Shown: piece after piece, positions 1-14,407 of the stretch
Position numbering within the stretch: the stretch's first letter is position 1
How the letters are laid out: each line of letters starts with the position of its first letter
Assembly (NCBI GenBank): GCA_029449245.1
Contig: JANATF010000010.1
Coordinates: forward strand, 1,178,001 to 1,242,000
DNA from: Mortierella alpina
Lineage: Eukaryota; Mortierellomycota; Mortierellomycetes; Mortierellales; Mortierellaceae
Direction of reading: 5' to 3'
DNA: 64,000 bases
Notes under the pieces: model-generated
What the model was told of the DNA's origin: nothing
What the model saw: the letters and a program-made list of their open reading frames with translations, nothing else
Database searches by the model: none
Made by a program: the position numbers and the translations under genes

Positions 1-616
1 CTCGTATCCTACATCACCCGGCACGACGTTGCCGCCTATTTTTGATCGTGTTAATCCAAAGGAAAAGAGACTAGAAGTTCCCTTGAACGTCTTCTTTCGG
101 GTTTGCTTTTTGCGAAAGTTAGTTGTGCGAGAGGCTCCAATGTAAGGTCGAATGGATGGTGTGCTAAATGCTGCTGCTGACTGCATATGATTTTGAAGCT
201 CGTCCCAGGTCTTCCTGGAGGGGTTCGACCAATCTTCATCGTCGGTTTTAGCAGCCTTGTGGTCGTCTTCTGGTTCTGTTGAGATCTCTCTGCACTCGTT
301 GTTTTGACGAAGCTGTTGATCCGTTGGAAGGGTCTCCAAGCTGACGTCCTTGACTACAGGGATGTACACGACAACATCTTTAGAACGGTGGATTCCTGCC
401 GCCAAAACCGAGATTGCAGTTGGGGTCGTGGCCGAGACTGGCGAAGATGTCGAGGCTGAAGGCGGTCCTGAAGCTGACGTCGAGATATGGGAAGTTGTTG
501 TTGATGTAGAGGACCTCGTATTGGCTAGTAGCCTTCGATGTGCGGTTCGCTTGATGATTCTTTCCGTGTGGGTTTGCTGGCTAAGGCGGCATGTGTGGTG
601 AGAGACAAGTAGGAGG
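1..616 (-). CDS. Hypothetical protein, 3' part of the gene cut by the window edge
   Basis: An open frame on the minus strand runs off position 1 without a stop. At its upstream side an in-frame TGA lies about 17 bases beyond a plausible splice acceptor (GTTGTAG, AG at 617-618), so the exon probably begins at 616 and earlier exons are missing or unrecognised. About 205 residues are visible. They are rich in Ser, Thr and Pro (a run near STSTTTSHISTSASGPPSA), then acidic, then a basic patch (FRKKQTRKKTFKG) followed by SSLFSFGLTRSKIGG at the window edge. No domain is recognised. The composition suggests a largely disordered, possibly nuclear protein, but that is inference only. The plus-strand frame at 350-601 is its shadow. 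Confidence 0.45.
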
Positions 617-1308
617 CTACAACACGTAGCAAGTCACTTGACGCGTCAGAGCGCGTTTGGACCTTGCGCCATTTGCAATCCCAAGCGTGAATGTCCCTTT
701 GTACGGTACAAGAGGTACCACCGTTTTGCCGTTTTGAAGAGAGGGTTGAAATTACCAGTTAAGATATGACTGGTCAGTTGGACACGGCTCTACTGGTCGT
801 CTGCAGGTTTCTTGAATAGCAGATTGTCCTTCCAATATTCCCATCATGGCCAGGGACGTTTGGAGATCCCATCGTAGCCAGCGAGGTTCAGAGATCTCAC
901 TATCACCAGAAATGGGGAGTGGCATCCGTGAGTCGTGTCCCTGAAGTCCCACAAAACATTCAAGGTCCAGCAAGGACAGGAGACTTCCGCCTACTTCCCC
1001 TTGTAACTGTCCAAATACCATAGCGTTTTCTATGACTGGGACGTAAGGAGTCTTGGGAAAAAAAACACAAACTTGGCACATGAAAGGGGAGGGACGCTAG
1101 AGCCAGCCTTAAAAAAGGGCGAATTGTCCACATGTTAGGCATTGTAGTCTCCTTTCCTCCCCACTCATCTTTTATCGCCATCGCACGTTGTGTCCTCTTC
1201 CCCACTCTATCCCCCTTTCTTTCTCTCATTTCTTGTCCAACTCGTCTCCAACCCTGTACAGTAACTCTCCTCGCACACATATCCAGCAGAAACAAAAAAA
1301 AAAAGAGT
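617..1308. other. Intergenic stretch; pyrimidine-rich leader of the MFS gene
   Basis: No convincing exon is seen. From about 1140 to 1290 the plus strand is strongly C/T-rich (CCTTTCCTCCCCACTCATC and similar), which fits the 5' leader of the transporter that starts at 1309. Upstream exons of the partial minus-strand gene may also lie here but I could not place them. Confidence 0.4.
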
Positions 1309-3469
1309 ATGACTCTCTCGAGCCCAGAGGGTGCTGACCAACAACCCTCCAATGGCTACGACATGACAAAGGTTGTTTCAGACCCCGGCTCTGCACACAC
1401 CATTTCCAAAGAACAACCCGAGAAAAGACCTTCTGTCCCGTATTACGACACCACTCCCGATGCCGAGACGTCATCGCTTGTAGACGTTGATCCGGTCGCC
1501 ATCAAGAAACTGAAGGCGAAAATCGATCGGCGACTCGTGCCTTTGGTCTCTGTGCTTTACCTCTGCGCTTTCCTCGACCGTGTCAACATTGGTATGTATG
1601 AGTATAAACAGGGTCCATTATGTCATATATATATTCATAAACAAAAAAACACAGCATTCTTCGATCCTTATGCTCGTGTGTTCGTTTCAACCTCGCTGTG
1701 TAGGAAATGCCAAGGTTGGAGGACTCGAGGCCGATCTTCAACTCACTCCAAGCGAATATAACTGGTCACTATCTATCTTCTTTATTGGGTACGCATATGG
1801 CGATGGTACTTGTGCTTTATCATGAATGTCTGCGTATTGGCTCGTTATTATCTAGAAACCCAGTCGTGGCCTAACACTTTTACCTCACCCCTCACCCCTT
1901 TTTTGTCGCCCTCACCCTTACGTTGCTCTCCTTCAAAACGCAAAAGATATGTCATCTTTGAAGTGCCATCCAATATGTGCCTTAAAGTGGTCGGACCTAG
2001 GTTCTGGCTCTCGTTCGTGATGGTCTCCTGGGGTGGCATCATGATGTGTATGTCGGCGGTCCAGAGTGCTACGGGATTGCTTATTGCACGGTTTTTTTTG
2101 GGCGTGGCCGAAAGTGGCCTGTTCCCAGGCGTTGTCTACCTGTTTTCGCTTTGGTATACCAGGGACGAGCAGGCGATTCGGAATGGGTTCTTCTTTAGCA
2201 CGGCGACGTTAGCCGGTGCTTTTGGGGGTGCGTTGGCCTATGGAATTCAGCAGATGGATGGCATCCGCGGACTTCATGGTAAGAAAAGTAGCTTGGGTGG
2301 CCTCATTTTTTTTTCCGTTTATCATGGCTGATCGTTTTTTCTCTCACTCTTTCTCATGTTCATTTTGGCACCCTTCCACACAGGCTGGCAGTGGATCTTT
2401 CTGCTTGAAGGACTGCCGACTGTTCTTTTGTCGAGCGTTGTGCTATGGCTCCTGCCCGACTTTCCTCATAATGCCAAGTTTTTGACCCAGGAAGAGAGGG
2501 ATCTGACAGTGATGAGACTCAAGATCGACGCAGGACCAGCCAACCAGACCCGATTCTCCTGGCGGGAGTTCAGGATGGTGTTCAAGGACTACAAGACCTA
2601 CCTCCATATGATGATGTATATTCTGAGCACCATCCCACTTTACTCTCTGGCGTTCTTCCTGCCGAGCATTGTTCTAGGATTCGACTTGGAGTGAGTATAA
2701 TCTTCTTTTGTTCCTGATAAACGCGCGTGTTTTTGATAGTTCAAATCTGAACTTTGAACGCATTTTCCCCATACTGAGGCTTCTCTCTCTCTCTCTGGCT
2801 GCAGTCCACTCGAAACGCAGCTTCTCACGGTCCCTGCATACCTGATTGCATGCGTTTGCACCTTGCTTTGCGCGTTCTCGTCTGATTACCACAAGGAGCG
2901 AGGCATCCACTTTGCAATTCCCACAGGTACCGCCTGTGTGGGGTACATTCTTCTAATTTGCTCCAAAAAGAGCTCCACCGCGGTTCGCTACATATGCTTG
3001 ACAATTACGACTATCGGAAACTTTGCGGCTGTGCCGCCCATGGTAAAATTTCCTACATACAAGAGGCCCACTGTCAAGGTCCCACCTCACTGTCCCATCA
3101 CTAACCCTTGCCATTTGGTGGATATGTTTTTTTCTTTTCTTTTTTTCACAGGTGAGCTGGTTCACCTCCAATATTGGAGGGCACACCAAACGAGGAGTTG
3201 CAACGGGTGCCATTATCGCATTTGGCAATATCGGTGGTGCCATTGGAGGACAGGTGTATAGAGAAGCCGATGCTGCTAATGGATATGTCCGTGGTCATGC
3301 CCTATGCGCCGGCCTGCTGGGATTTTCAGTGTGCTTGATTTTGACAACCAAGTTCTTGCTAGCAAGAGAGAACCGGCGACGAGATCGCCTGACGCCCGAA
3401 GAATTCGCCCGTGAAGCTGAAGGCGAGGAGTTGTGCGATGATCACCCTGCATGGCGATACTGGACCTGA
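1309..3469 (+). CDS. MFS transporter, anion:cation symporter (Dal5/allantoate permease-like) family
   Basis: Six exons (1309-1591, 1704-1788, 1947-2278, 2384-2690, 2805-3042, 3152-3469) join in phase to give 520 residues with about 12 membrane segments. The ACS signature follows the first segment: LCAFLDRVNIGNAKVGGLE, then LTPSEYNWSLSIFFIGYVIF and EVPSNMCLK; the loop 2-3 region and RFFLGVAESGLFPGV in segment 4 are also typical. A soluble N-terminus of about 70 residues precedes segment 1. The start at 1309 was chosen because the in-frame ATG at 1132 lies in pyrimidine-rich leader. Family members carry small organic anions such as allantoate, nicotinate or vitamins into the cell by proton symport at the plasma membrane; the substrate cannot be read from sequence. 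It is tail-to-tail with OLA1. Confidence 0.9.
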
Positions 3470-3682
3470 AGGGTGTTTGATAGTGTAGCACTCCAAGTGT
3501 TCATCCACATGAAGGGTAGATATAGACTGACCATGAATTTGGAAGCGAAAGCAGTTCTCTTTGACTAAACATAGCCCCCAAATTCGCACACTTGTCTCTG
3601 CATCTATGGATTCTTTGATTCTTTACTCGCACTGGAAAGTTTACTATACGCGACCGGAACAATTTGCCTGATGATGGTGTTG

Positions 3683-3688
3683 TTTATT
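3683..3688 (-). terminator. AATAAA poly(A) signal of OLA1
   Basis: TTTATT on the plus strand, 90 bases beyond the OLA1 stop codon, reads AATAAA in the sense of the gene. Confidence 0.5.
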
Positions 3689-3777
3689 TCTCTTTTGACA
3701 AAAAAAAAAAAAGGGTGATACGACAGCGTTTCTAACAATGGAAGGGAGGAGTTGATAAAGAGGGAACGGATGCTACT

Positions 3778-5592
3778 TTACTTCTTCTTGGGCTGGGCAG
3801 TGACGTTGAACTTGAAGTGGATAATATCACCATCCTGGACAATGTATTCGCGACCCTTCTGCATGTACTTTCCAGCAGCCTTGACAGCGGCTTCGTTACC
3901 GAGCTCCTTGAGATCGTCGAATTTCATGGTTTCAGCCATAATAAAGCCGCGCTCGAAATCGGTGTGGATAACTCCGGCAGCCTGAGGGGCTTTGGTACCC
4001 TTACGGATGGTCCAGCATCTCGACTATGGTGGAGCAAATTATGGATGTGATATTTTGTATAAGCAAACTAGGATCCAATCCCCCAAGCTTCAAACGAGAA
4101 ATGTACAATAGTGCATATAAAAACATAGTCGAAGCAATGAAGCCTACCTCCATGGGTCCAGCAGTGAAGTAGTAGATGAGGTTCAGGGCACTGTATCCAG
4201 AGACGACAATCTTGGGCAAAGAAGACTGAGTGCCGATCTTCTTCAACTCCTCCTCACGAGCAGCCTCATCCATCTCGGAGATCTAGAACAGCACAGAACA
4301 GTGTTCAATATGACTGCAGAACAGTTTCATGGTGAATAACAGAACACTCGATTTGTTGGCCGCTTACTCTGCTCTCGAGCTCTCCTGAGAAAGGAATGAG
4401 AACATCACCAGGGTTGTTGTTCTGGACCCAGGCGTGGATCTTGGCGAGCCACTTGTTCTTCTTGCGAATAAAGTCGGTCTCGCTCAAGTTAACCAGGTAG
4501 ATGACGGGCTTAGCAGTGAGCAACATCAAGGGGTTGATGACCTCGACCTCCTTGTTGTTCCAATCACCGCAGCGAACGTCCTTGTGATCCTCAGAAACCA
4601 TCTTCAAGACCTTCTCGAGAATAGCCATCTCAGCCTGACGAGCACGCTCAGGGGCGGTGTTGTTGGATCCCAACTTGCCCATGGTCTTCTTCAACTCGGC
4701 GATGGCAGTGCGGATGAACTCCTCATCCTTGAGACGGAGCTCGTGGTGGATGACCTCGAGATCCTTGATGGGGTTCACCTCACCATCGACGTGGATAACA
4801 TCAACCTCGTCGAACGCACGGCAGACGTGGAAGATGGCATCGACAGCACGGACGTGAGACAAGAAAGCGTTTCCAAGACCCTCTCCGGCTGAGGCACCCT
4901 TCACCAAACCAGCGATATCAATGACCGTCAACCAAGCAGGGATCTTGGTGCTCGACTTGTACTTCTCCATGAGAATCTGTTTCACCGGCAATATAAAGTA
5001 CACAGCATGAAGTTGTGAGTATACATCCTTGTCCAGTCCACGATGTCATATCCTGAGGTGACACGAGAGAAACCACCAGAAAAATAAGGCTTTACATCAA
5101 GACGCTCATCAGGAACAGCAACACGAGACTCCTCGGGGTCTATGAATGATGAAATGAACAGGATTCAAGCGGCGTGAGTCTGGGCGTTGACAAGGATCGC
5201 AGGGTCAAATGTATCAAAGACAGAACGGCGCTTCATGCTTTGCACTAGATCAGGCTGTTGTCCCCGTACCGATTGTGCAGAAAGGGAAGTTCTCTGCAGG
5301 GGCGGAGGAGTTGGTGATGGCGTTGAAGAAGGTGGACTTTCTATCAGGGGGAGATGCGACGACGCAGTCAAGAAAATCAGGGCGCAGTTGAAGAGTGTCA
5401 GTGCGTATCCATGGGACACTACGACAGAGCCAAGGTTGCGAGCGTCTGTCGTCCTTCTTGCTCTCGCGAACAGACAAAAATTGGAAGCGATAGATACCCA
5501 ACGTTGGGAAGACCGACAACTCCAATCTTCAAGTTGTTGGAGGGGCGACCCAGAAGGATCTTCTCTTCGGTGGTGGCCTTCTTTGGTGGCAT
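3778..5592 (-). CDS. OLA1: Obg-like ATPase 1 (YchF/Ola1 family)
   Basis: Six exons (5498-5592, 5270-5340, 5096-5139, 4368-4976, 4148-4282, 3778-4023) give 399 residues, close to the 394-396 usual for the family. Visible features in order: G1 loop GLPNVGKST at residues 27-35 (split by the first intron), IDPEESRV and VPDERLD, G3 region [14 protein letters not shown], the NLSE motif that replaces the GTP-specific NKxD and is the reason these proteins prefer ATP, the coiled-coil arm, and a C-terminal TGS domain (FTAGP...[23 protein letters not shown]). It ends in a Lys-rich tail. Ola1 is a cytosolic ATPase tied to translation and stress responses. The exon boundary after GPME uses the acceptor CCATAG and gives SRCWTIRKG, matching the conserved DEVRAWTIRKG. 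Confidence 0.96.
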
Positions 5593-6068
5593 GATGTTGA
5601 GGAATGGGATGTGAGTAGTGCGAGAAGGAGTAGATTCACCAAAACAAAAAGTCTTTTACCTTTTTAATGGGTGGCTTAGTGTATGTAAGGAAAACTCAAC
5701 TGGTTCCTGTAAGCCTGTGATCTTTCAGTCTTCAGCAGCGTAGATGCCCGAGGAAGATAGTTACCGTTGGGCAGCGTCCGTGGACTCCTCCTCAATAAAG
5801 TTGAATATTCATGATCAGCATGTTCAGGAAGTCCTAAAACGAATATAAGAGGCATGAAAGCCTTCGGTTGTAGATACACATATGGCAAGATAAATGCCGT
5901 GTAGCAGCGCACAGGACAGGACATCATGGGCCAGAAGACATGGATATATTTTCCTCTACTCTTTTTTTCCAAGCAAAAAGCAATCAACTCATTTTTTAAT
6001 TGTTGTTTTCTTATTTTGTTCAGTTCAGTAGAGTATTCGCAGAAGCAACCGCTCTAATGAGGAAAAAT
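5593..6068. other. Intergenic: OLA1 promoter and RPL16 3' flank
   Basis: About 475 bases between two minus-strand genes. No exon or RNA gene is seen. Confidence 0.4.
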
Positions 6069-7574
6069 TTAGTAACCAAGAGCGGCGATCTTCTCCTGGA
6101 CGGCAGTCAACTCGGAGGCCTTGGCGGTGACAGCCTTGGCACGAACGTTGGCAATAGCCTTCTTGCGCTCGTAGAAAGCCTTGGACTTGACCTTGCGCTT
6201 CTCCTCGAGGTTGGCGACAACGTCGTTGTACTTCCAGCCGACCTCGTGCGAGACACGCTTGATGGTGCAGTACTTGCGGCCGGGCTTGAGCTTGAGGACG
6301 CGAAGGGCCGAGGGAACGACCATGCGCTTCATGCGGTCGTATGGTGGGGGGACACCCTCGAAGAGCTTGATGCGGTCAAGAGCAGCGGCACCACGGGCAG
6401 TCTTGTGGGGGATCATTCCGCGGATAGCACGGTAGAAGATGCGGGAGGGGGCGCGGAAATGGAACGAACCACGAGCGGGGTTGACGACGCAACGCTTGCG
6501 GAGGAAAGCGTGGTACTTCACTGTAAGGCAGCAGAGCAGCAAAATATGGGCATTGGAAAGATAAACTATTGTTAGACCAATGCTTCCTCTGGTACCAATA
6601 GCGAAAAGTCCCTTGTTCCATTTGTTGCAGCCTTCCTCCAATGTGCAATAGAATATACGCCATCTCTTCCCGTGGCAGGGTGATACCGAGAACCCATCTA
6701 CTGCATGCCTCCAGATCGTTTTGGCAGAGGGTGGTGATGTATACAGTGTCCTTTCACTGTTCCTGGATCAATGCAGCTGCCTCGATTTCCAGTATTCGAT
6801 GCTCCCGGCCCAATGGCTTTCCAACAAAGGAAAAATGGGCGAGGAAAAGATAGCCCCATATCAACAACTTACGCTTGTTACGGAAGAACGAGCCAGAGAC
6901 GTTCAACTCCTCGCAGCGGACGACGACGACACGCTGACCGGTGAGGGCCTGCTTAGCAACAATGGAGGCAAGGCGACCCAAAAGGTGGCCCTTACCGTCG
7001 ATGACAACCACCTATTCAAACAAGCAGTATTGTTGGTTAAAAACCTGGTTTGACTGGGCAAGTGTGCAATGGGATCAAGTCCCTGACGCCGTCGATGAAG
7101 AGATGGGTTGACTGAGATGAAGCTGATCCCTGCAATATGGACCACTATCGCTTATTGCTGATTCATAACATCCTTATGTTCTGAATGTGGAATGTTGAGG
7201 ATGATCGGTCGCCTGGCCAGCATTCAAATTGAGAATTGCGAATGAAAATGATCATTGACCAGCAGGTGATGATGTCCGTTCCTCAATGATGATTTCGATC
7301 CTTTGATCAATCCCGAGGAGCATTGATAATGTCATTGGTGACAGTTGGCGAATGTTGAATTCCAGGGAGGTAGGGTCAGATTCACCTCTCTGCAAGGTTT
7401 TGACGGCCGATCGATGTAGGGATGTATGATCAAAGGTTCAGGATGATCCTATGGTTCATGTCCATCTCGATTCATAATTGATTCCGTGTCTGCCTCCTTT
7501 CCTGTCCTTGGTCCTTGGCCCAATGCACTGTCGACGAGGTTTGTTTTTCTCATTACTTTCTCGAACGAGCTCAT
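6069..7574 (-). CDS. RPL16: 60S ribosomal protein uL13 (L13a/L16)
   Basis: Three exons give 202 residues: 7557-7574 (only six codons, MSSFEK), 6873-7011 and 6069-6520. The first exon was found because the protein must resume in phase 0 at [16 protein letters not shown], and ATGAGCTCGTTCGAGAAA directly before a GTAATG donor supplies it. Family landmarks are all present: [54 protein letters not shown] and the C-terminal end KIAALGY. Yeast Rpl16 is 199 residues, so it is full length. The protein sits on the surface of the large ribosomal subunit. The 545-base first intron after a minimal coding exon is typical of fungal ribosomal protein genes. I looked for box C/D snoRNAs in the introns on the sense strand and saw none. 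Confidence 0.95.
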
Positions 7575-7708
7575 GTTGGAAAATATGCGGCAAAAAAGAG
7601 AACGATATAATTTTCATTGGGCCAATAGTTTTGTGTGTTGATTCCCGCACTTTAAGCGATTCGTTCTAATTCTATTTCGTCATCAATGCCTGCCTGCCTT
7701 CTTGCGGC

Positions 7709-8773
7709 TCAGGCCAAAAGTGCGAAGAGGCAAATTCGAGCAGCGGCGTTGACGTTGTCCAGGGGGTTATCCACGACCTTCATCGATGCATCGGAGAGCT
7801 CTTTGCTGAAGGTGCCGTTGGCGGTTCTGAATTGGATAAAGGCCCTCATAATTGGTCCAGTAAACTCTGGATGGCCCTGCAAGGTGACAATCTTCCCATC
7901 ATCCGAGATCATGGACTGGTTCATAGTGTGCGCTGTAGAAGCAAGGAGCGTGAATCCTTGTGGTACATCATGTACAACGTCTTGATGGAGCTCTTGGATC
8001 CTCTAATAGAAGGTAAGTAAGCAAGTTGTCAGACAGTCAATGGTACAGATATGCACGTTGTTTGTTGTAGATGCAACGGGCTGTTACCATGATACTGTCC
8101 TGCCAAAACTTGTTGCCTGCGTCGGTGAGTTGCGTTGAGGTCCAGCCCAGCTATAGGAGTTGAGAGGTCTTAGTGCCAGGCCGAGAGTGAACGCCAACAG
8201 AACCACATGTCTGAGAAGCTTTAATCCGTTACCTCCCATCCGCGCTCGCTCTTGCTCACTCTTGCATTGTAGGCTCTTCCAATGATCTGGTGGCCAAAGC
8301 AGATACCGATAAGCTTGGGCGCATCCTTGTCTCTGGGTAGTTGCTGGACAAATTGGACCAGCTTATTGATCCATGGGAGATCGTCATAGGCGTTCGAAGC
8401 TAGTCGTAACATTGAGGTCGTTCGCACAAAGTATGAGCCATCGGTACGCCCAAAATATTATCGGGTTGCACAGAGGTGTGTGTGTGTGTGCGTGCGGGGA
8501 GAGGGGCATACCACTTCCTGATATAAGGATAGCATCCCAATCCGCGAGTCGTTCAGGATACTTGTCTTCGCGGACATCGAATCCCTCAAGAACCAGCTCG
8601 GAGTTAGGTTCCGCAAGACCCTGCTGCTTCAGCTTGTCCAGTCCGGCAGTGAGCAGACTTTTGAAGATGGCTGGGTATTCCCCAAAGCTCTCAGCAACTG
8701 GAGCGACTGGTGTACCGCATACCAGAAGGGCTACTCGGATAGTGTTTTTTAATTGCGAGGCCATTACTGCCAT
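7709..8773 (-). CDS. Class I glutamine amidotransferase-like protein (GATase1 domain)
   Basis: Four exons (8512-8773, 8233-8399, 8088-8150, 7709-8002) give 261 residues. The fold is a single GATase1 domain: an N-terminal RVALLVCGTP, AILISGSASNAYDD, the nucleophile elbow GICFGHQI with Cys121, and the His/Glu pair in GHPEFT (His208, Glu210), so the catalytic triad is intact. There is no synthetase domain and none nearby, which places it with stand-alone eukaryotic proteins such as yeast YLR126C. Members include gamma-glutamyl peptidases and hydrolases of unknown substrate; the exact reaction is not known here. A GT-repeat (CA in the sense of the gene) lies in intron 1 near 8476-8492. The gene precedes OLE1 on the same strand by 319 bases. 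Confidence 0.88.
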
Positions 8774-9092
8774 GGTGAATGAGAGATGAATTCAAGAGGT
8801 GAATGGAAATCTAGAGGAGCAAAGGAATGAGGGTGAAAGATTGTCGAGGTCTCCGGGTTGTGTTTGTACCCCAAGCTTATATTGGTCACATGGTGCGTAG
8901 AAGTAAAGTAGAAAAAAACAGGAGCGTTTATTACAGGATGCAGGGGAGGAGGATGGAATGGTACAAGGAGTGAGCTATATGGTCATGAATAGCTGCAAGG
9001 GAGACGATGTGAAATGTAGAACTAACAAAGAATACTCAAGTGAGGGTGAAGGTATAGTGGTGTATGAGCACAGGGGCCAAGCCGATCGCCGT
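8774..9092. other. Intergenic between OLE1 and the amidotransferase gene
   Basis: Holds the OLE1 poly(A) region and the promoter of the amidotransferase; nothing else seen. Confidence 0.4.
8927..8932 (-). terminator. AATAAA poly(A) signal of OLE1
   Basis: TTTATT on the plus strand, about 160 bases after the OLE1 stop, reads AATAAA on the minus strand. Confidence 0.5.
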
Positions 9093-10583
9093 CTATTCGG
9101 CCTTGGCGTGGTCAGTGCCGTAGATGGGCATCGAGGGGTTCTTCTTCTGGGCCTCGACTTCACCTCCAAACTCAACGACGGCGACGCGCATCAGGCTCAG
9201 CAAGTTGCGCGCGGCGTTGCTGTGATCGTACATACCGCCATTGAAGGCTGCGGTCATGTCCTTGCCAACGCCCATCTTGATGTACTTCTCACCACCAGGG
9301 TGCTCGGTCATAAAGTCGGCAACATCATAGACGACACCCTCCAGGAGGATCCACTTCTTGTTGTCGTTCTTGCAGGCATGCTGGAAGTCTTCAAAGCTCA
9401 GGATGGGCAGATCAGCAATGGGGGTGCCCCACTGGAGCTTGGTCTTCTTCTCCAAGACACGCTTCTCGATCATCTGGAGCTGACCCTTGCGGACTTCGTT
9501 CTCAGGGAAGGTCTTGAGGTGAGTAGCGAGGCCAAAGAAAGCACAGAGGGCAATGACCCACTTGGTAGGGTCGTACTGGTAAAAACGGATAGCGTTGCGG
9601 TAGTCCTGGGGGAACTGGTGGTGGAAGTTGTGGTAGCCCTCTCCCAAAGTGACGAAGGCGGTGATAAAGTGGTCGCGGGGAGAGTGACGGTCATCAAAGG
9701 GTCCATCACCGAGCCAGTGAGCCAGTGAGTTGACACAGAAAGTGGCGTGGTGAACAAAGACAAGACGAAGAATAGCAGCAAAGAAGTAGCCTCCGCGCCA
9801 GTCGCCCCAGCCGAGTCCAGCGACAACAGTGGGGAAGACAACGCCCATAATGAGAACAAGAGGAAGGTAGTTCTTGTGCTGCCACTGAACGAGTTTGCTC
9901 TTGTTGAGGTCGTCGACATCGGCATGGCCGATCTTCCATCCAGGGCGCTTGATTAGCATCCAGCCAATATGCGAGAAGAAGAGTCCGCGGTGAGCACTGT
10001 AGGGGTCCTTCTCGGTATCGGTCCAGCGATGGTGAGCACGGTGGCCGCGGGACCACCACTTGATGGATCCTTCAACAGCACCGGCGCCGAGCAATGCGAG
10101 CACGAAGCTCATGGCAGGTCCTGCATTGTAGGCACGATGGGCCCAGAGTCGATGATATCCTGCATTGACGAGAATATGAAATTTGTGGGGGGTTCAATGT
10201 TAGCAAACAATTCAAGCGCCGCAAAAGGTATTACGATATAAAGCTCAGACCCCAACATTCTGCAATCGGCCATTTTTTTAAGAGCCGGTGGTGCACAAGG
10301 AAAGTTACTTGCCTGCTGTGATGCCGAGTCCCGTAGCATAGTAGTAGATGATGGACCAGATCAGCGTCTTCGTCTGGATCTCGGTCGTCAAGAGACCGTA
10401 GAGTGCGATCAAAGGCGTCAGCCCCAGACCGAAAACATGCTTGTAGTCAAGATATCTCCAGATGTTGTAGATGGTGATTTTCTCGGGGAAGAGAGGGGGC
10501 AGTTCCTCGTGCTGGAGAGGATCTCTACGGGTCTCCGTCTGTGTCGCAGGGACGACGAAGGAGGGGGGGAGAGGAGTTGCCAT
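9093..10583 (-). CDS. OLE1: Delta-9 (stearoyl-CoA) fatty acid desaturase with fused cytochrome b5
   Basis: Two exons (10313-10583, 9093-10159) give 445 residues, the length known for Mortierella OLE1. It inserts the first double bond into stearoyl- and palmitoyl-CoA in the endoplasmic reticulum membrane. The three di-iron histidine boxes are intact: HRLWAH at 93-98, HRAHH at 130-134 and HNFHH at 267-271. Membrane segments lie before box 1 and between boxes 2 and 3. The C-terminal cytochrome b5 domain carries the heme ligand motif HPGG at 377-380 and supplies electrons in cis. The single intron has a GC donor (GCAAGT) and splits the glycine codon of GITAGYHRLW; no GT donor keeps the frame. The frame on the opposite strand at 8958-9728 is a shadow. 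Confidence 0.97.
10160..10312 (-). other. GC-AG intron in OLE1
   Basis: The donor is CAG/GCAAGT and the acceptor ends in ATGCAG. Joining G with GA yields GGA and restores the invariant GITAGYHRLWAHR. Reading through reaches TAA two codons later. Confidence 0.85.
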
Positions 10584-11955
10584 CGCTGTGTGTCCTGTGT
10601 TGCTGGACTATTCGATCCGGAGTGCGGGTTGTTTGAAGTCGACGGTGTACAAGGAGGAGTTGCTGCAGTGTTTCACCAAGGATGACGAGTAACAGAGTAC
10701 TACGAGCGATCGAGCCAGAGTGCGAACGAGGCGGTACCAAAAGGTGAGAGGCGAAGGTGAGATGGTGGTGAAAGAAAGGAGAAGTAGAAGAAAAGTCTGG
10801 CACCTTCGGGTTTATATACCTGGCCGTGAAAGAACGCCCCATAAAAAACAATGTAAAAAAAATTGAAAGGCCAAGTCTTGTCTTACAAACCTAGTTGAGA
10901 TAGGCAGTTTGGCACGCAAACGCCCGAGACGATTGACTGGCCCAGCGCTCAACACCATCACTAAAGGCCGGTGCGTTCTTGCCAAGTGTTGGTTGTGTAA
11001 TGCTTGCCAGGGCGTGCTATTACACAGCGCCCTTTGACATGTCCATTTGTTCATGCTTGCTCAGCAGAATTGCCTCTTTGGTCGAACGTGCAGTTTAAGA
11101 TGATTATCTCTGACGACAGTACAGCTGAGTGAAGTCAATGATGTCTGTCTTTCTCCTTCATGCACTGTCAGCCTCAGCTCGGGCCAGTCTATCTATCTAC
11201 ATGACTGCCCCCTGGGTCTCCCTGTCCCGCAAAGCCGTATGTTGTTCTGTTTTGTCAATCACATTCTACGTTTTCACAGGCGTGGTTGCACAGTGTGATA
11301 GCCGTTAGTAAAGCCTTGCTGCCTCACAACGTCAATTCAATATCGACTACGTCTTAGAAAGCGCAGGAGAACTCATGCTGCTTTGAGCACCAGACATTCA
11401 GTTGGAGTCGGAGAGGTAGTGCATGAGAGAGTGTGGAGACTGAGAGTAGATCTCCGCCATCTGACATCCTGATGGGTGAGGCGCTAGAGTACAGTTGGAC
11501 ATAGTCGGACTCGATGATTCGGCGGGTGGGTGACACTGCGATAAACAGGTGCCATCGAACACTTGGCAGGGGCGGGAACGCACAGCGATTTTCGGACGTG
11601 GATATATGCTTTGTCAAGAGTATTGTGGTCATCCACCTGTCGCACAGGCCTGTGTGCCTGAAGAAAAATGGGTGAGCATTTTTTTTGGGGGCAGTCCATT
11701 AGAGCTGAGTAATTTTTTTTGGACTCGAATTACGATTTCTAATACATATTGGGAAGCACAGACCAATACCAGGACATTTTTATACAGTATCCGACAAAAG
11801 ATGACGCTCCGGACATCGAAGCTCCTTGGCGGCCAACTCGGGCTTCGGACACCATCCCAGTTTATACTCTCGTTTCGCATCGGTATCCTGCGATTGTCAC
11901 AACTGCGGTCTGGATGCGTTTTATTAGAGACGTTACCATTTCACTAACAGAACCC
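10584..11955. other. Intergenic: OLE1 promoter and 3' flank of the SR kinase gene
   Basis: About 1.4 kb with short open frames only, none with recognisable protein or splice structure. The first 240 bases hold the OLE1 leader and TATA box. Beyond that I see nothing. Confidence 0.4.
10811..10818 (-). promoter_or_regulatory. TATA box of OLE1
   Basis: TTTATATA on the plus strand reads TATATAAA towards OLE1, about 230 bases before the start codon, leaving room for a long C/T-rich leader. Confidence 0.55.

Positions 11956-14407
<2,452 letters not shown>

Noticed and set aside
6000-6575. A 191-codon plus-strand frame opposite RPL16
   Set aside because: Antisense shadow of a highly expressed ribosomal protein exon.
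7260-7300. Possible C/D box snoRNA (GTGATGA and ATGATGA motifs) in the RPL16 intron
   Set aside because: Motifs are on the strand opposite to the host gene, and no D box CTGA follows at the right distance.
8958-9728. A 256-codon plus-strand frame opposite OLE1
   Set aside because: Shadow of the conserved desaturase exon; composition Val/Leu/Gly/Asp typical of antisense to a biased gene.
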